Part shown: one piece after another, positions 1-8,015 of the stretch
Position numbering within the stretch: the first letter of the stretch is position 1
How the letters are laid out: every line of letters begins with the position of its first letter
Assembly: GCF_007679325.1 (NCBI RefSeq)
Contig: NZ_VEGI01000005.1
Location: 1-40,821, forward strand
Direction of reading: 5' to 3'
Length of the DNA: 40,821 nt
DNA from: Arthrobacter sp. U41
GTDB lineage: Bacteria; Actinomycetota; Actinomycetes; Actinomycetales; Micrococcaceae
Notes under the pieces: generated by a model
What the model saw: only the letters and a program-made list of their open reading frames with translations
What the model was told of the DNA's origin: nothing
The model's database searches: none
Program-made: the position numbers and the translations under genes

Positions 1-575
1 TCACGGAAGTACCGCGCGCAACCCATCAAGGTCCCCGTTGTCCCCGCTCCCACGAACAGCACGTCCAGGTCGGGGAACTGATTGGAGATCTCGGGGGCAG
101 TCCAGCGGTAGTGCGCTCCCCAATTGCCGGGATTGGTGTACTGGTTGAGCCAGAGGTACCGCTCGTCGGACGCACACAGGTCCCGCACGTGGTTGAGCCG
201 GGCTCCGAGGAAGCCGTCGACGGGATCCGGTTCGGTGACCAGGTCCACCTGTGCCCCCAGCGACTCCATGAGTTGCCGGGTTGGCGGGTTACAGCGCGGA
301 TCGATCACACACACGAAGCGGTACCCCTTGCTGGCGGCGATCATGCTGAGCGCGACACCGAGGTTACCCGATGAGGACTCCACGAGGATGGAGCCAGGGC
401 CGATCAACCCCTCCCGCTCGGCGCGCTCGACCATCTCCCGCGCGGGCTTAAGCTTGATTGAGCCGGCGAAATTGAACCCCTCAATCTTTAGAAAGAGGCG
501 CCAGCCCAGCACCCCCTCCAAGTCGACGAACAGGCTCTGCTCGTTAAAAAGGTGCGGATCCCTGATAATCGGCAT
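1..575 (-). CDS. SbnA-like PLP-dependent synthase (cysteine synthase fold), 3' end beyond window
   Basis: The first 191 residues read as a fold-type II PLP enzyme. Residues 33-41 (FNFAGSIKL region) resemble the cysteine synthase NPGGSxK motif, with K41 as the likely Schiff-base lysine. ESSSGNLGVAL is the phosphate/substrate loop, and GAGTTGTLMG matches the PLP phosphate-binding loop. The run of INQY/LNQYTNP-type and WGAHY residues resembles Staphylococcus SbnA, which makes N-(1-amino-1-carboxy-2-ethyl)-glutamate for 2,3-diaminopropionate, more than housekeeping CysK. The ATG at 575 follows GAAGGGAA about 11 nt upstream. The stop lies left of the window. A siderophore or peptide-antibiotic precursor role is inference; a cysteine synthase role remains possible. 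No partner such as SbnB is visible. Confidence 0.8.
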   Translation of the reverse strand, partial: MPIIRDPHLFNEQSLFVDLEGVLGWRLFLKIEGFNFAGSIKLKPAREMVERAEREGLIGPGSILVESSSGNLGVALSMIAASKGYRFVCVIDPRCNPPTRQLMESLGAQVDLVTEPDPVDGFLGARLNHVRDLCASDERYLWLNQYTNPGNWGAHYRWTAPEISNQFPDLDVLFVGAGTTGTLMGCARYFR

Positions 576-1412
576 GATCTCACTCGTTCCCTTCCACGAG
601 CGTGGTCAGGGAAGGGGAAGGCTCCTGCCAGCTTGCGTGTGACGGGAGGCGGACATCTTCGTCCGGACCCTTCTACTTTTCAAGAAATGCCGCGCAGAGC
701 GGCACAAGCGGAATACTGCGGCCGCCGCTATTTCCCCCAGCAGCAATACCTGGCTTCCCCACCGCGGATACTCCGAAATACAGTTGAGGCCTCAAACCTC
801 TGTTTCGACAGTAACCAAGCTTCGTGGCCAACCGCAATGACTTAGGCTAAAAACAGCCCCCACCGGCAGCCGCCACGGCGGGACCGTCTGCATCAAAGCG
901 CCGCCGAAGTAATCCCCGGAGCAGTCCTGGCCTTCAACGCCCCGCCCCGAGCTTCCGCACCAAGGGTGGCAGCGTGAGCGGCCGCGCGTCCCCTCCCCGC
1001 CCGGACCGGGTCATTCACCGCTTCTACACCCTGGTCTCAGATGCCTGTTCAGCATCTCCCCACGCTGCGCCGGTCACTGCAACGCTCCCCCGCCGCCGTG
1101 CCCGGCCCCACCATAGAAAGCGAGTTGCTTTCGATCGTGGAAGCGGAAACAGTTCGACACGGACTGAAAGCCACGGACGAAGACCCGCAGACCCCCAGCG
1201 GGCACGAAACCCCATAAACCTCCGCGGGTATGGCTCAAGACAAAAACACTATTGGGGGTCCATACCCGCGGCGCACCTATACACAACCGCGATAGGGGCC
1301 CGGCGATGTACTGGCCGGTCAAGGAACCAGCATGCGAGCTCACCCGCCTGATTCGGATCGGCCCTGCAGCTGAAGTCCTCGCCCCGCCCCACAGCCCAGG
1401 GTCATCACCGGC
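576..1412. other. Gene-poor stretch between the SbnA-like gene and a small orphan gene
   Basis: I see no convincing long gene in 837 bp. A 12-bp perfect palindrome (TTGAGGCCTCAA, 784-795) lies about 210 nt upstream of the SbnA-like start, though one this short can arise by chance. A 58-codon plus-strand reading frame at 1041-1217 ends in a plausible hydrophilic tail (TIESELLSIVEAETVRHGL) but has no ribosome-binding site, so I do not call it. The overlapping frames in both directions look like decayed coding sequence. The most ordered element is the inverted repeat at 1222-1271, listed separately. Confidence 0.5.
1222..1271. repeat. 12-bp perfect inverted repeat with 26-nt spacer
   Basis: CCGCGGGTATGG at 1222-1233 is exactly reverse-complementary to CCATACCCGCGG at 1260-1271. 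Pairing stops at both ends of the arms. The spacer is AT-richer than its surroundings. No U-tract follows on either strand, so a terminator is not the obvious reading. A protein-binding or recombination site is possible. Confidence 0.6.
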
Positions 1413-1652
1413 TCAGTCCTCGTTGGAACGCGGCGCCTGGGCCGGGGGCTGCAACGTAAGGTCGTTAGCGGCAGTAGAGAGCACGTCCCGGTCCCACTCC
1501 GGCAAGGAACCATCCCCCGCCAAGTACATCAGGACCGATTCGAGCTCAGCGTTTCCACCAAGGCTGACGAAGTGGATCCACAGGACGAACAGGTTGATGC
1601 CCAGCTCCTTCACCACTGCCCCGGTCAAAGCCTGTTGATCATTTTCCTGCAT
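1413..1652 (-). CDS. Small orphan protein (79 aa), paralogue of the product near 3.4-3.7 kb
   Basis: The frame continues far upstream but only the last 79-81 codons look coding. Two ATGs lie six bases apart at 1658 and 1652. GGGGAGGG abuts the first and sits about 6 nt before the second, so 1652 is preferred (protein starts MQENDQQAL). The protein has a hydrophobic middle (INLFVLWIHFVSLGG), then SLPEWDRDVLSTAANDL. I recognise no named family. An ungapped 35-residue stretch from LGGN matches the product encoded near 3425-3590 at about 43% identity (GG, Y, G, SLP, RD, L, AAN, L). The PAS-ANTAR gene next door is on the same strand, separated by a hairpin. Function unknown. Confidence 0.65.
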   Translation of the reverse strand: MQENDQQALTGAVVKELGINLFVLWIHFVSLGGNAELESVLMYLAGDGSLPEWDRDVLSTAANDLTLQPPAQAPRSNED

Positions 1653-2027
1653 GAGCATCCCTCCCCGACGAAGCAGGCCCACGCCGGGGCCGACCCTTAC
1701 TAGAGGGGTTCGTGGACCGCGCCCCCGAGGACGGGTAAGCATCCCTACGGTCGCGGACAGCCGCCGGAACGGCAGGGTGTCGCGCTGAACAGCTTTACGG
1801 CGCTGGCGGCCGGCTGCAGCAGTTCGCGGGCGGGGGACGGCCAGCGTTAGCGCGGTCCGGCGCCGGGCCAATGGAAGGGCCAGCCGGCTGTATTGGGGGA
1901 TCAGCCGGCTGGCCCACACTTCCGATTATTCGATATCGGCGGTGTTCCTGTCCACCATGATCTGCTTCACCTTCGCTGCGGGTGGCGCCTCATAACTATG
2001 ATGGGGAACGCACGCCGTTTCAGGGGA
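1653..2027. other. Intergenic region between small orphan gene and PAS-ANTAR gene
   Basis: This 375-bp gap lies between two minus-strand genes. It holds the 13-bp hairpin at 1877-1915 and the GGGGAGGG ribosome-binding site next to the small gene. The frame running upstream from the small gene is arginine-rich and not protein-like, so it is not annotated. I see no other gene. Confidence 0.5.
1877..1915 (-). terminator. 13-bp perfect hairpin, possible terminator of the PAS-ANTAR gene
   Basis: GGGCCAGCCGGCT (1877-1889) pairs perfectly with AGCCGGCTGGCCC (1903-1915) around a 13-nt loop. It lies 112 nt past the PAS-ANTAR stop on the minus strand and before the next minus-strand gene. The sequence after the hairpin on the minus strand is only weakly T-rich (TTCCATT), so an intrinsic terminator is plausible but not certain. 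Confidence 0.5.
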
Positions 2028-2660
2028 TCACGGGTCAGTGGGGATAAATAACGCCCCCAGGTGTTCGGCGGCCTTACCGTTTGCCGCAGCGTTCACCAGT
2101 TCTTCCGCGACCGTGCGGAGCTTGTCATTTCTCTGCTGGCTCACGGCAGCCAAAACGTCGAATGCGGCAGGACCGTCAACGCCCCTTAGCGCCATGACGA
2201 TCCCCTTCGCCTGCTCGATGAGGTCCCTATGGGCGTAAACGCGCTCGATAGCCTCTGAGGCCGCGTCCTGGGATTCGATGCGAAGGCTCTGAGTCACGTC
2301 CACCATAAAGCCACGCACAGAGTCCACCTGACCCGTGGGCCCCGCTACGGCCTGGAGCGCCGAGAAAACACGTCTCTCCTTGCCACGGATGTCATTGATC
2401 CGATGCAACAGTGCCCCCTGTCCCCCACCTTCCAGAAGCTCCGCCCAGACTGAGAGTACCTGCCCACGATCCAGCGGATGTTTGTGGGCCATGAAAAGTT
2501 CCAAGGTGGGCAGCACCTCCCCCGGGCGCAGCCCGTGGATGCCGAACATGCCCTCGGACCACTCCATCTTGCGGGTGGGGACGTGGAATTCGAAGGTTCC
2601 GGACGGACACTTCGCGCCGGGGCCGAGCGGAAACAGGTACGTATCAAGCTTCGACCACAT
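2028..2660 (-). CDS. PAS-ANTAR domain RNA-binding regulator
   Basis: The protein has 210 residues. Residues about 20-128 form a PAS fold: FEFHVPTRKMEWSEGMFGIHGL, then HPLD, then the C-terminal strand VRGFMVDVT. Residues about 137-195 are an ANTAR domain (AIERVYAHRDLIEQAKGIVMAL followed by AFDVLAAVSQQRNDKLRTVAEELV). The architecture matches actinobacterial PAS-ANTAR proteins. ANTAR domains bind paired hairpins in nascent RNA and act as antiterminators; PAS domains sense ligands or redox state. The ATG at 2660 has an excellent GGAGGA site 5 nt upstream. The gene lies between two related small orphan genes. The signal and target RNAs are unknown. Confidence 0.9.
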   Translation of the reverse strand: MWSKLDTYLFPLGPGAKCPSGTFEFHVPTRKMEWSEGMFGIHGLRPGEVLPTLELFMAHKHPLDRGQVLSVWAELLEGGGQGALLHRINDIRGKERRVFSALQAVAGPTGQVDSVRGFMVDVTQSLRIESQDAASEAIERVYAHRDLIEQAKGIVMALRGVDGPAAFDVLAAVSQQRNDKLRTVAEELVNAAANGKAAEHLGALFIPTDP

Positions 2661-2995
2661 CTATTCCTCCGATACAGGGAAGGCTCCGGCGCTAACCAGC
2701 CACCACAACCCAAAGGACACATGTCCCAACCGCTCCCACGGCCGAGAACGAATATACGGGCCACTGGAAGGCCGCGGTAGAGCACCGTCCTCTGTCACCC
2801 GGGATCCGGGCCATAAAACAAGCATTCGCATACCGGATTCAACCCCCGAGGGCCACCCAGCGCTTGCTCAGCCCCCGCCCTGGAAACCAGAATCCTGATG
2901 CCCTTGTCCCGTTGGCGACTCGGGACCTACCCTGAGCGCATGGCTCCGATCTACATCGACGCTGGGGCAAAAGGACTCTCCAGTATGGAATCCTC
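2661..2995. other. Divergent intergenic region upstream of PAS-ANTAR gene
   Basis: These 335 bp separate the minus-strand PAS-ANTAR gene from a plus-strand small membrane gene. Promoters for both should lie here, but I cannot assign -35/-10 pairs with confidence. No further coding frame is convincing. Confidence 0.4.
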
Positions 2996-3196
2996 ATGCT
3001 CATTCTCGACCACGGCAACTGGTTCATCGCTGGCCTCGTCCTCGTAACCGCCGGCGTCCTTCTCGGTGCCTGGGAGATGGTAGTAGTCCGCCGCGTGCGG
3101 TCACCCCAGGGCCCCGCCCGGCCGATACCCCTCACACTCCGGCTGAGTAAACGGGACCCCTCCGCCGAGGAGCAACCATCGCCTCCGGATACCTGA
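2996..3196 (+). CDS. Small single-pass membrane protein (66 aa)
   Basis: After a short N-terminus (MLILDHGN), residues 9-31 form one hydrophobic segment (WFIAGLVLVTAGVLLGAWEMVVV). A basic RRVRSP stop-transfer and a proline-rich hydrophilic tail follow. G/C dominates the third codon positions, as in real genes of this genome. No clear ribosome-binding site precedes the ATG, so the start is uncertain. I recognise no family and can assign no function. It is divergent from the PAS-ANTAR gene. Confidence 0.5.
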   Translation: MLILDHGNWFIAGLVLVTAGVLLGAWEMVVVRRVRSPQGPARPIPLTLRLSKRDPSAEEQPSPPDT

Positions 3197-3292
3197 GGCC
3201 CCGGCCTTGGCAGGGCGCGACGGGACGAACCGTCCAACGGGCAGTACAGCTTCCCAGGGTGGGAGCGTCCACATATCCAAGGCTGCTCCGAC

Positions 3293-3700
3293 GTGCCGGC
3301 GTGCAAGCCTTTCCTGCTTCCGCGGGAGGGCCGTCAGCGCAATCAAACTAGGGCTGCCGCCGGTCCGCTGCGCTCATCCGTACCTCTGACGGCGGGTTAC
3401 TGCTGGTGCCATTTTCTAGGAACCGGCCTGGTCGAACGTTACTTCAGCATCGGCGGCACCGTCGGCGAATACGAAGTCGAAGCCTACGTCCAGGGCCTGC
3501 TGTCCCTCCCCACCCTGCAGCGGGATCTGCTGGCCATGGCCGCCAACGAACTCATCAACGCCGTGCCCCGGCTTCGTGCACCCTACGCAAAAGACCTGAC
3601 CGAATCCTCCCGTACCACCCACAACGCCCAGGACGCCCTCCGCACCGGGCACCCCGAGGGAGCCAACAACCACCGCACAGGCGAACAGGAGGAAAGCTAG
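3293..3700 (+). CDS. Orphan protein related to the 79-aa product at 1.4 kb; 5' end unclear, possibly truncated
   Basis: The reliable part runs from about 3425 to the stop: LVERYFSIGGTVGEYEV, then SLPTLQRDLLAMAANELINA, then a hydrophilic tail. It aligns without gaps over 35 residues to the small minus-strand protein at 1.4 kb (about 43% identity, sharing GG, SLP, RD, AAN, L). Upstream of 3425 the frame reads as non-protein-like sequence and has no good start with a ribosome-binding site. The 33-residue N-terminus of its relative has no counterpart. It may be 5'-truncated or use an unrecognised start. The listed start is the outer limit of the frame. Function unknown. Confidence 0.5.
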   Translation: MPACKPFLLPREGRQRNQTRAAAGPLRSSVPLTAGYCWCHFLGTGLVERYFSIGGTVGEYEVEAYVQGLLSLPTLQRDLLAMAANELINAVPRLRAPYAKDLTESSRTTHNAQDALRTGHPEGANNHRTGEQEES

Positions 3701-3990
3701 GACACCCAACGCAGACATTCAGCCGTGACCGGCTCCCTCAATGCCAGGGCCGGGACAAGCCCGATCCCCTGGCTCTAAATCAGATCCGACCACAACCTAG
3801 CTCAAGCACCCTCTCGTCGTGACACGGAGTTCCTGCCATTGCCGCGCAGTTGTGACCTGCCGCGCTCCGGCCGGAGGGCCTGCAAGACGCCTCTTTGCCG
3901 ACCTGGGACGACGCTACGTGTTCCCCGCCGACGCCAACAGAGGCGCCGCTGTCAGTAAAATCTTCCACCTTCGTGCGTAAACTCAGCTTC
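3701..3990. other. Intergenic, no feature seen
   Basis: These 290 bp separate the two plus-strand orphan genes. The frame of the downstream gene extends back to a TTG at 3895, but that extension (serine/threonine/proline-rich) is not convincing as protein. I found no hairpin or repeat. Confidence 0.4.
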
Positions 3991-4281
3991 ATGGAAAAAC
4001 CCGGAACGCTTTTCGGATGGGCCTTTGGCGACGCCGCCCGCGCGGATGACCCCGGATACTTGGATGAGCTCCGCCGCGAGGCTCTGACGAACGCAACCCA
4101 GGACGCCGCTAAAAGGGGATTCAAGGTACTAACCGGCGAGGAAAGCTATGCGGTCCTCCAAGCGGGAGAAACGCTGGTTGACGTGGAAAACGCCCCGGAC
4201 CAGCTCGTTGTCCGGTGCACGGTTAAGCTCACCGGTCCGGGGTCGGACGACGTTCACGCCGTGGGACCCATGAACGGCTAG
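3991..4281 (+). CDS. Uncharacterised 96-aa protein
   Basis: From the ATG at 3991 the product is MEKPGTLFGWAFGDAARADD and on, with an amphipathic stretch (YLDELRREALTNATQDAAKRGF), then a likely beta-strand part (LVDVENAPDQLVVRCTVKL) and a short tail. Codon use is GC3-rich and the acidic/basic balance is that of a soluble protein. No strong ribosome-binding site is visible. A GTG at 3973 or TTG at 3895 would lengthen the N-terminus. No membrane segment or signal peptide. I do not recognise the family. Confidence 0.55.
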   Translation: MEKPGTLFGWAFGDAARADDPGYLDELRREALTNATQDAAKRGFKVLTGEESYAVLQAGETLVDVENAPDQLVVRCTVKLTGPGSDDVHAVGPMNG

Positions 4282-4588
4282 AGCACCAGTAATTGACGGA
4301 CACCTAGGGTCGGCATGCAAGGGACCCACGTGACGCCGCGAGCCGAAGCTGCCGACCCCGTCTCCAATGCAAAACGCTCGACCTGGTCGCGGCCTAAGGG
4401 TTTGCTGTCCTGCTGGAACGGGAAGGCACTGGGCACAATACTGTCAAACTGTGTCCCACATCAGTAGTACACCTCAGTGATTCGCTTCTCTAACGTTCTT
4501 ACCGGACGGAAATGCCACCCACAGAAGGCCCGGGCCGGCGTCGGACTGTACGTAGAGTACTGCGGTGCCGTGGCGGCAGTCGGCCGGA
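4282..4588. other. Convergent intergenic region, no gene seen
   Basis: These 307 bp lie between the end of the 96-aa orphan gene (plus) and the end of the polyphosphate kinase gene (minus). I see no clear terminator with a U-tract and no convincing reading frame. Confidence 0.4.
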
Positions 4589-5524
4589 TTAGTCGCCGAT
4601 GGCTTCACGGCCGCGGCGAACGATGAGTGGGTCCGGTTCATACACGATCGCGGTGTCCTTGCCGTCGTAGTCGAACTGGTTGAGGAAGAATCGCATCGCG
4701 TTGATCCGGCCCCGTCTCTTGTCGTTGGACTTGACGGTGATCCATGGCGCATGATCCGTGTCTGTACGCAGGAAAGTCTCTTCCTTGGCGGCCGTGTACT
4801 CCTCCCACCGGTCCAGGGAGGCAAGATCCACAGGGGACAACTTCCAGCGCCGGACAGGGTCGATCTGGCGGATCGCGAAGCGGGTACGCTGCTCGCGGCG
4901 GGTGACGGAGAACCAGAACTTGGTCAGGTGGATACCGGAGGCCACGAGCATGCTCTCGAATAGCGGTGCTTGGACCATGAAGGTGTCGTACTCCTGTTCC
5001 GTGCAGAAGCTCATGACCCGCTCGACGTTGGCGCGGTTGTACCAGGAGCGGTCGAACATCACGATTTCCCCGCCGGTGGGAAGGTGCTGAATGTATCGCT
5101 GGAAGTACCACTGACCATTCTCACGTTCCGAGGGTTTGCTCAGGGCCACAGTCCGGGCCGAGCGAGGATCCAGGTGTTCCGTAAAACGCTGGATTGTGCC
5201 GCCCTTGCCTGCTGCATCGCGGCCCTCGAAAACGATAACGACTTTGAGGCCGTGATCCTGACCCCAATATTGGAACTTAAGCAATTCGATCTGCAGGCGG
5301 TACTTTTCGAACTCGTACTCCTCCCGGGACATCCGCTGCTCATACGGGTAGTCATCCCGCCACGTCTGCACCGCTGAGCCTCCGGGATCGATAAGCTCCG
5401 GGTCCTCGGCCTGCCCGCCACTGACCGTGTACCCCATTTCCACCAGGTGGTCGATGGCCTCCCGCAGGTTGTCCCTCACCCACCATTGATCTTGGGGCTG
5501 CAAGGGCCCCTCCCCCTGCGCCAT
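4589..5524 (-). CDS. ppk2: Polyphosphate kinase 2 (PPK2 family)
   Basis: The 311-residue protein is a typical PPK2, which transfers phosphate between polyphosphate and nucleotides. The Walker A loop is GRDAAGKGG (residues 101-109) and Walker B is FDRSWYNRA (from F157). The arginine-rich lid region follows (SVTRREQRTRFAIRQIDPVRRWKLS). Near the C-terminus ITVKSNDKRRGRINAMRFFL is characteristic. The length fits a single-domain PPK2. ATG 5524 has AAGGGGG about 5 nt upstream. Whether it favours NDP or NMP cannot be read safely. In this stress-related accessory context an energy or phosphate-reserve role is likely. Confidence 0.93.
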   Translation of the reverse strand: MAQGEGPLQPQDQWWVRDNLREAIDHLVEMGYTVSGGQAEDPELIDPGGSAVQTWRDDYPYEQRMSREEYEFEKYRLQIELLKFQYWGQDHGLKVVIVFEGRDAAGKGGTIQRFTEHLDPRSARTVALSKPSERENGQWYFQRYIQHLPTGGEIVMFDRSWYNRANVERVMSFCTEQEYDTFMVQAPLFESMLVASGIHLTKFWFSVTRREQRTRFAIRQIDPVRRWKLSPVDLASLDRWEEYTAAKEETFLRTDTDHAPWITVKSNDKRRGRINAMRFFLNQFDYDGKDTAIVYEPDPLIVRRGREAIGD

Positions 5525-5867
5525 CAGGTCCCCCTTCCGGAACCGCCCGGATCGTCCGCGTCCAACAAGATGATTGTCTCACCGGAAAGCTGTGTGGAAA
5601 CCTCAGAAACGCACCCGTCCTGCACGGGCACACGGAGGCAACCCGCTAGCAGCCGGACACCGAGTGGCGTAGGGCCCGCTAGTGGACGCGCCGTACACGA
5701 CCCGAAGCGAACCGGCTGAAAAAGCTTCACCACGGGCCCGGGCGGTCCTAACATGCTGCCTTTCCCTCTTCTGGTCATGCCGCGCGCTGGACGTCCCGTC
5801 CAATTGAGTCCGGCTCCGTTCCCTGTCAGCACGATCCTGGGCCGACGTACAGCGTTGCTGTTGCCCG
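5525..5867. other. Intergenic between ppk2 and ZIP transporter gene
   Basis: These 343 bp lie upstream of ppk2 and downstream of the ZIP gene; both genes are on the minus strand. The ppk2 promoter should be here. I see no confident promoter pair, strong hairpin or reading frame beyond shadows. Confidence 0.4.
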
Positions 5868-6659
5868 TCAAGCCAGTGAGAGTACGAAGGAGAGGACAAA
5901 CCCTGCGGCCGTGCTCAGAGCCACGGCGGGGCCGCCGTGTTCGAACGCCTCGGGCATCAGGGTGTCCGCCAGAGAGGCGATGACGGCGCCCGCGGCGAAG
6001 GCCAGCGGCAGGGAAATGGTTGCAGGGTCCGTACCCGACAGGGGCCCGGCGCCCAGCACCACGGCAGCGACCAGCAGCACAGCGCAGATAGTCCATAGGC
6101 CCATGACGGCCACGGACGATCGGCCCTGGCTGCGCATCGAAGCGGCCCCCACGAGCGCTTCCGGAAGATTGGAGACGAAGATCGCGGCCAAAAGGGCCAG
6201 GCCGCCGGTACCTTCGCCCAAGGCCACGCCCAAGGCCACGTTTTCCGGCACCCCGTCGAGTGTCACCGCGGCCAGCAGGGCCATGCCGGCTGCACCACTA
6301 GTGGACACCGGGTTCGGCGCTTTCTCTGCGGCGGCGGCATCAGTGTCAAGCTTCGCGCTCCCCCGAAACTCGTCAGCGGGCGTCGGGTCTGGCCCCGGTT
6401 GCGCCCACCGGTCCAGAAGCGCGCTCAAAATGGTGAACACCAAAGCCCCGGCCAGCAGCCCGACTGCGGCCCGCAAAATTCCGCCACGCTCGTAAGCGTC
6501 CTCGAACAACTCGAACGTCAGGGCAGTAATCAGTGCCCCGGCCGCAAATGACAAGAGCATCGCGAGGAACCGCTTGGGCAGTTCAAAGCGGACCCCCACG
6601 AAAGCCCCGATAATCAGGGCGCTGGAAGCCACCACACCGAAAATCAGCGCCGTCCCCAC
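5868..6659 (-). CDS. ZIP family metal transporter
   Basis: The protein (263 aa from GTG 6659) has about eight hydrophobic segments: an N-terminal group (TALIFGVVASSALIIGAFVGV, FLAMLLSFAAGALITAL, AVGLLAGALVF), a hydrophilic cytoplasmic loop of about 50 residues, then five more. TM4 carries TLDGVPENVALGVAL and TM5 carries NLPEALVGA, the paired metal-binding helices of ZIP transporters. Zn, Fe or Mn is likely; specificity cannot be read. The frame stays open for 390 bp upstream to 7049, but that part is not protein-like. The GTG is chosen because it places the start just before TM1, as in the family. No strong ribosome-binding site is seen, so the start is uncertain. Confidence 0.85.
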   Translation of the reverse strand: MGTALIFGVVASSALIIGAFVGVRFELPKRFLAMLLSFAAGALITALTFELFEDAYERGGILRAAVGLLAGALVFTILSALLDRWAQPGPDPTPADEFRGSAKLDTDAAAAEKAPNPVSTSGAAGMALLAAVTLDGVPENVALGVALGEGTGGLALLAAIFVSNLPEALVGAASMRSQGRSSVAVMGLWTICAVLLVAAVVLGAGPLSGTDPATISLPLAFAAGAVIASLADTLMPEAFEHGGPAVALSTAAGFVLSFVLSLA

Positions 6660-7147
6660 ACGGACAGTATAGGAGTCACGACCCAGGACAACGAGTACAT
6701 CTGCGTGGGCCGGGTGCGCGGAAATACCGTCCCACCGGGCAGCAGTTTCTGTGGACATTTGCGTCCCGATTTCCGTAGATTTTGCCAAAGAGAACCCCGA
6801 CGTCGTGGTGGTGCAACTCCGACCAGCGTTGACGTTCAGTGCCTGGGCCGGCAGCGAGGGGGCACCAATTCCTTGGCAGGACACACTGGCGAGGCTCCTG
6901 CCGCGCAAGCCGTGTTTGCCCCTACTGCCGATTCCGAAGGAGCTGGTATTCCAGACAGGGCACGCAGACGACGTCGCGGACGCCCATTCGCGCGTGCCAC
7001 CGACAACGAGCGTCCCGAGTCCCATCGCGAGTACGGACCACACGAGCATTTTCTTTCACTGCCACTTGCGACATGGAATCCTCCGGATTGACAGAACCAA
7101 CCCCGATCGGATCAGCCAGGCTCCACGCCCCACGCCGCGAAGAACCC
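6660..7147. other. Non-coding or decayed sequence upstream of ZIP gene
   Basis: This 488-bp stretch precedes the left tRNA-flank repeat. A minus-strand frame from an ATG at 7049 starts with a possible membrane segment (MLVWSVLAMGLGTLVVGG), then becomes non-protein-like and runs into the ZIP gene. It may be a decayed small membrane protein. I see no other structure. Confidence 0.35.
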
Positions 7148-7468
7148 GTCAACAAAACGAACGAAGTCATGCGCTTACCTGGCAACGTCGCCATGAACAG
7201 TCATGACATCAAGAAATGCAAACCAGCAGAGGCAGCACCGCTCCCCCAGCCAGCGTCCAGTCATGCAGCTGGCGGCACCCCGGGCCATGAACGAGTAGAC
7301 AGCGCCACCGCTGCCCGAAACCACGAGAAGGAGCCGCCCGGCCACAGCAACGGCCACCAACAAATAAGGCCTCCCCCGAAGGGGCCCGTAAGTGAACAGT
7401 TTGTGCACACTCAGCGGCTCACAAGCCCCTGAACAGGGAAAACACGTGCCCGAGGTGGGACTCGAACC
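7148..7468. repeat. Left copy of tRNA-Leu 3'-flank direct repeat
   Basis: It begins GTCAACAAA and ends with the 22 bp of the tRNA 3' end (7447-7468). The terminator of the right copy is decayed here (AAATAAGGCCTCCCCCGAAGG). Identity to 10432-10748 is about 85% by eye, with few indels. It also carries TTTGTGCACAC near 7401. Confidence 0.85.
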
Positions 7469-7502
7469 GGGTCCCAGCCCCTGAATATCCGCCACTCCCC
7501 CG
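7447..7502 (-). pseudogene. tRNA-Leu remnant lacking the anticodon arm
   Basis: 7447-7468 equals the 3' end (T-arm half, acceptor, discriminator) of the intact tRNA-Leu at 10727-10808. Sequence 7484-7502 (AATATCCGCCACTCCCCCG) resembles its 5' end (AATTCCGCCACTCGGGCG). The middle, with the anticodon, is replaced by 15 unrelated bases. Acceptor pairing is lost, so it cannot be a working tRNA. If the second match is chance, only the 3' fragment is a true remnant. Confidence 0.6.
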
Positions 7503-8015
7503 AAAACCTTGCCAATCCGGCCCAGTCCGACACCAGTACGACCCGATCCGAAGCCCCGGGTGTGCACATTGTGCACACCCTCTTTCCTGCCCACTACGCC
7601 CCCAACCACGCTGCTTAAGCGCCCGTCCGGGCGAGGCAGTTGTGTCCTGGGCGCGATTTCGCTCCGACAAGAAAAGCAGGCCTCCGGAACCGGACCGGCC
7701 GCAAATGAGCACCCTACAACGGGGCGGCCCTCATGCTGGAAATCAACGAAAATCATGGCAGCGGCTTCCTCCTTTTCCGTACATCTCCTCGAGAAAAGAA
7801 CAGTAAACTACATGACCACACGACAGTCCGGCCCTCCGCGAAGCGAGCACGCACCACCAACGGCGCAGCGGAGCCGACCGCGGCGTCCTCCGTCGAGGGG
7901 CTTTCCTATGTGCCGGGAGCCTGCGGTCCGAGGCGGCGTTCACAGGCCGCCTGACCCCGTCCCTTTCCCCCGAAACAGGGACACAAAAGTATTCAGCGCG
8001 ATGATGCGGTCGCTG
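7503..8015. other. Non-coding segment with a 23-bp palindrome
   Basis: I see no credible gene in these 513 bp. A long plus-strand frame (from 7509) is proline/arginine/serine-rich and lacks a ribosome-binding site. The palindrome at 7558-7580 is listed separately. Confidence 0.4.
7558..7580. promoter_or_regulatory. 23-bp perfect palindrome (operator or recombinase site candidate)
   Basis: GGGTGTGCACA (7558-7568) and TGTGCACACCC (7570-7580) are exact reverse complements around a single T. Its half TTGTGCACAC also occurs in both tRNA-flank repeats (near 7402 and 10680). It lies 56 bp from the pseudo-tRNA. A dimeric DNA-binding protein site is the simplest reading; which protein is unknown. Confidence 0.55.

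Noticed and set aside
974..1351. 125-codon plus-strand frame
   Set aside because: Arginine/proline/serine-rich, no ribosome-binding site, and crosses the inverted repeat at 1222-1271.
7175..7756. Minus-strand frame through the left tRNA-flank repeat, similar to one in the right copy
   Set aside because: The similarity simply reflects the DNA repeat. The right-hand frame runs through the tRNA gene itself, so it is not a protein gene.
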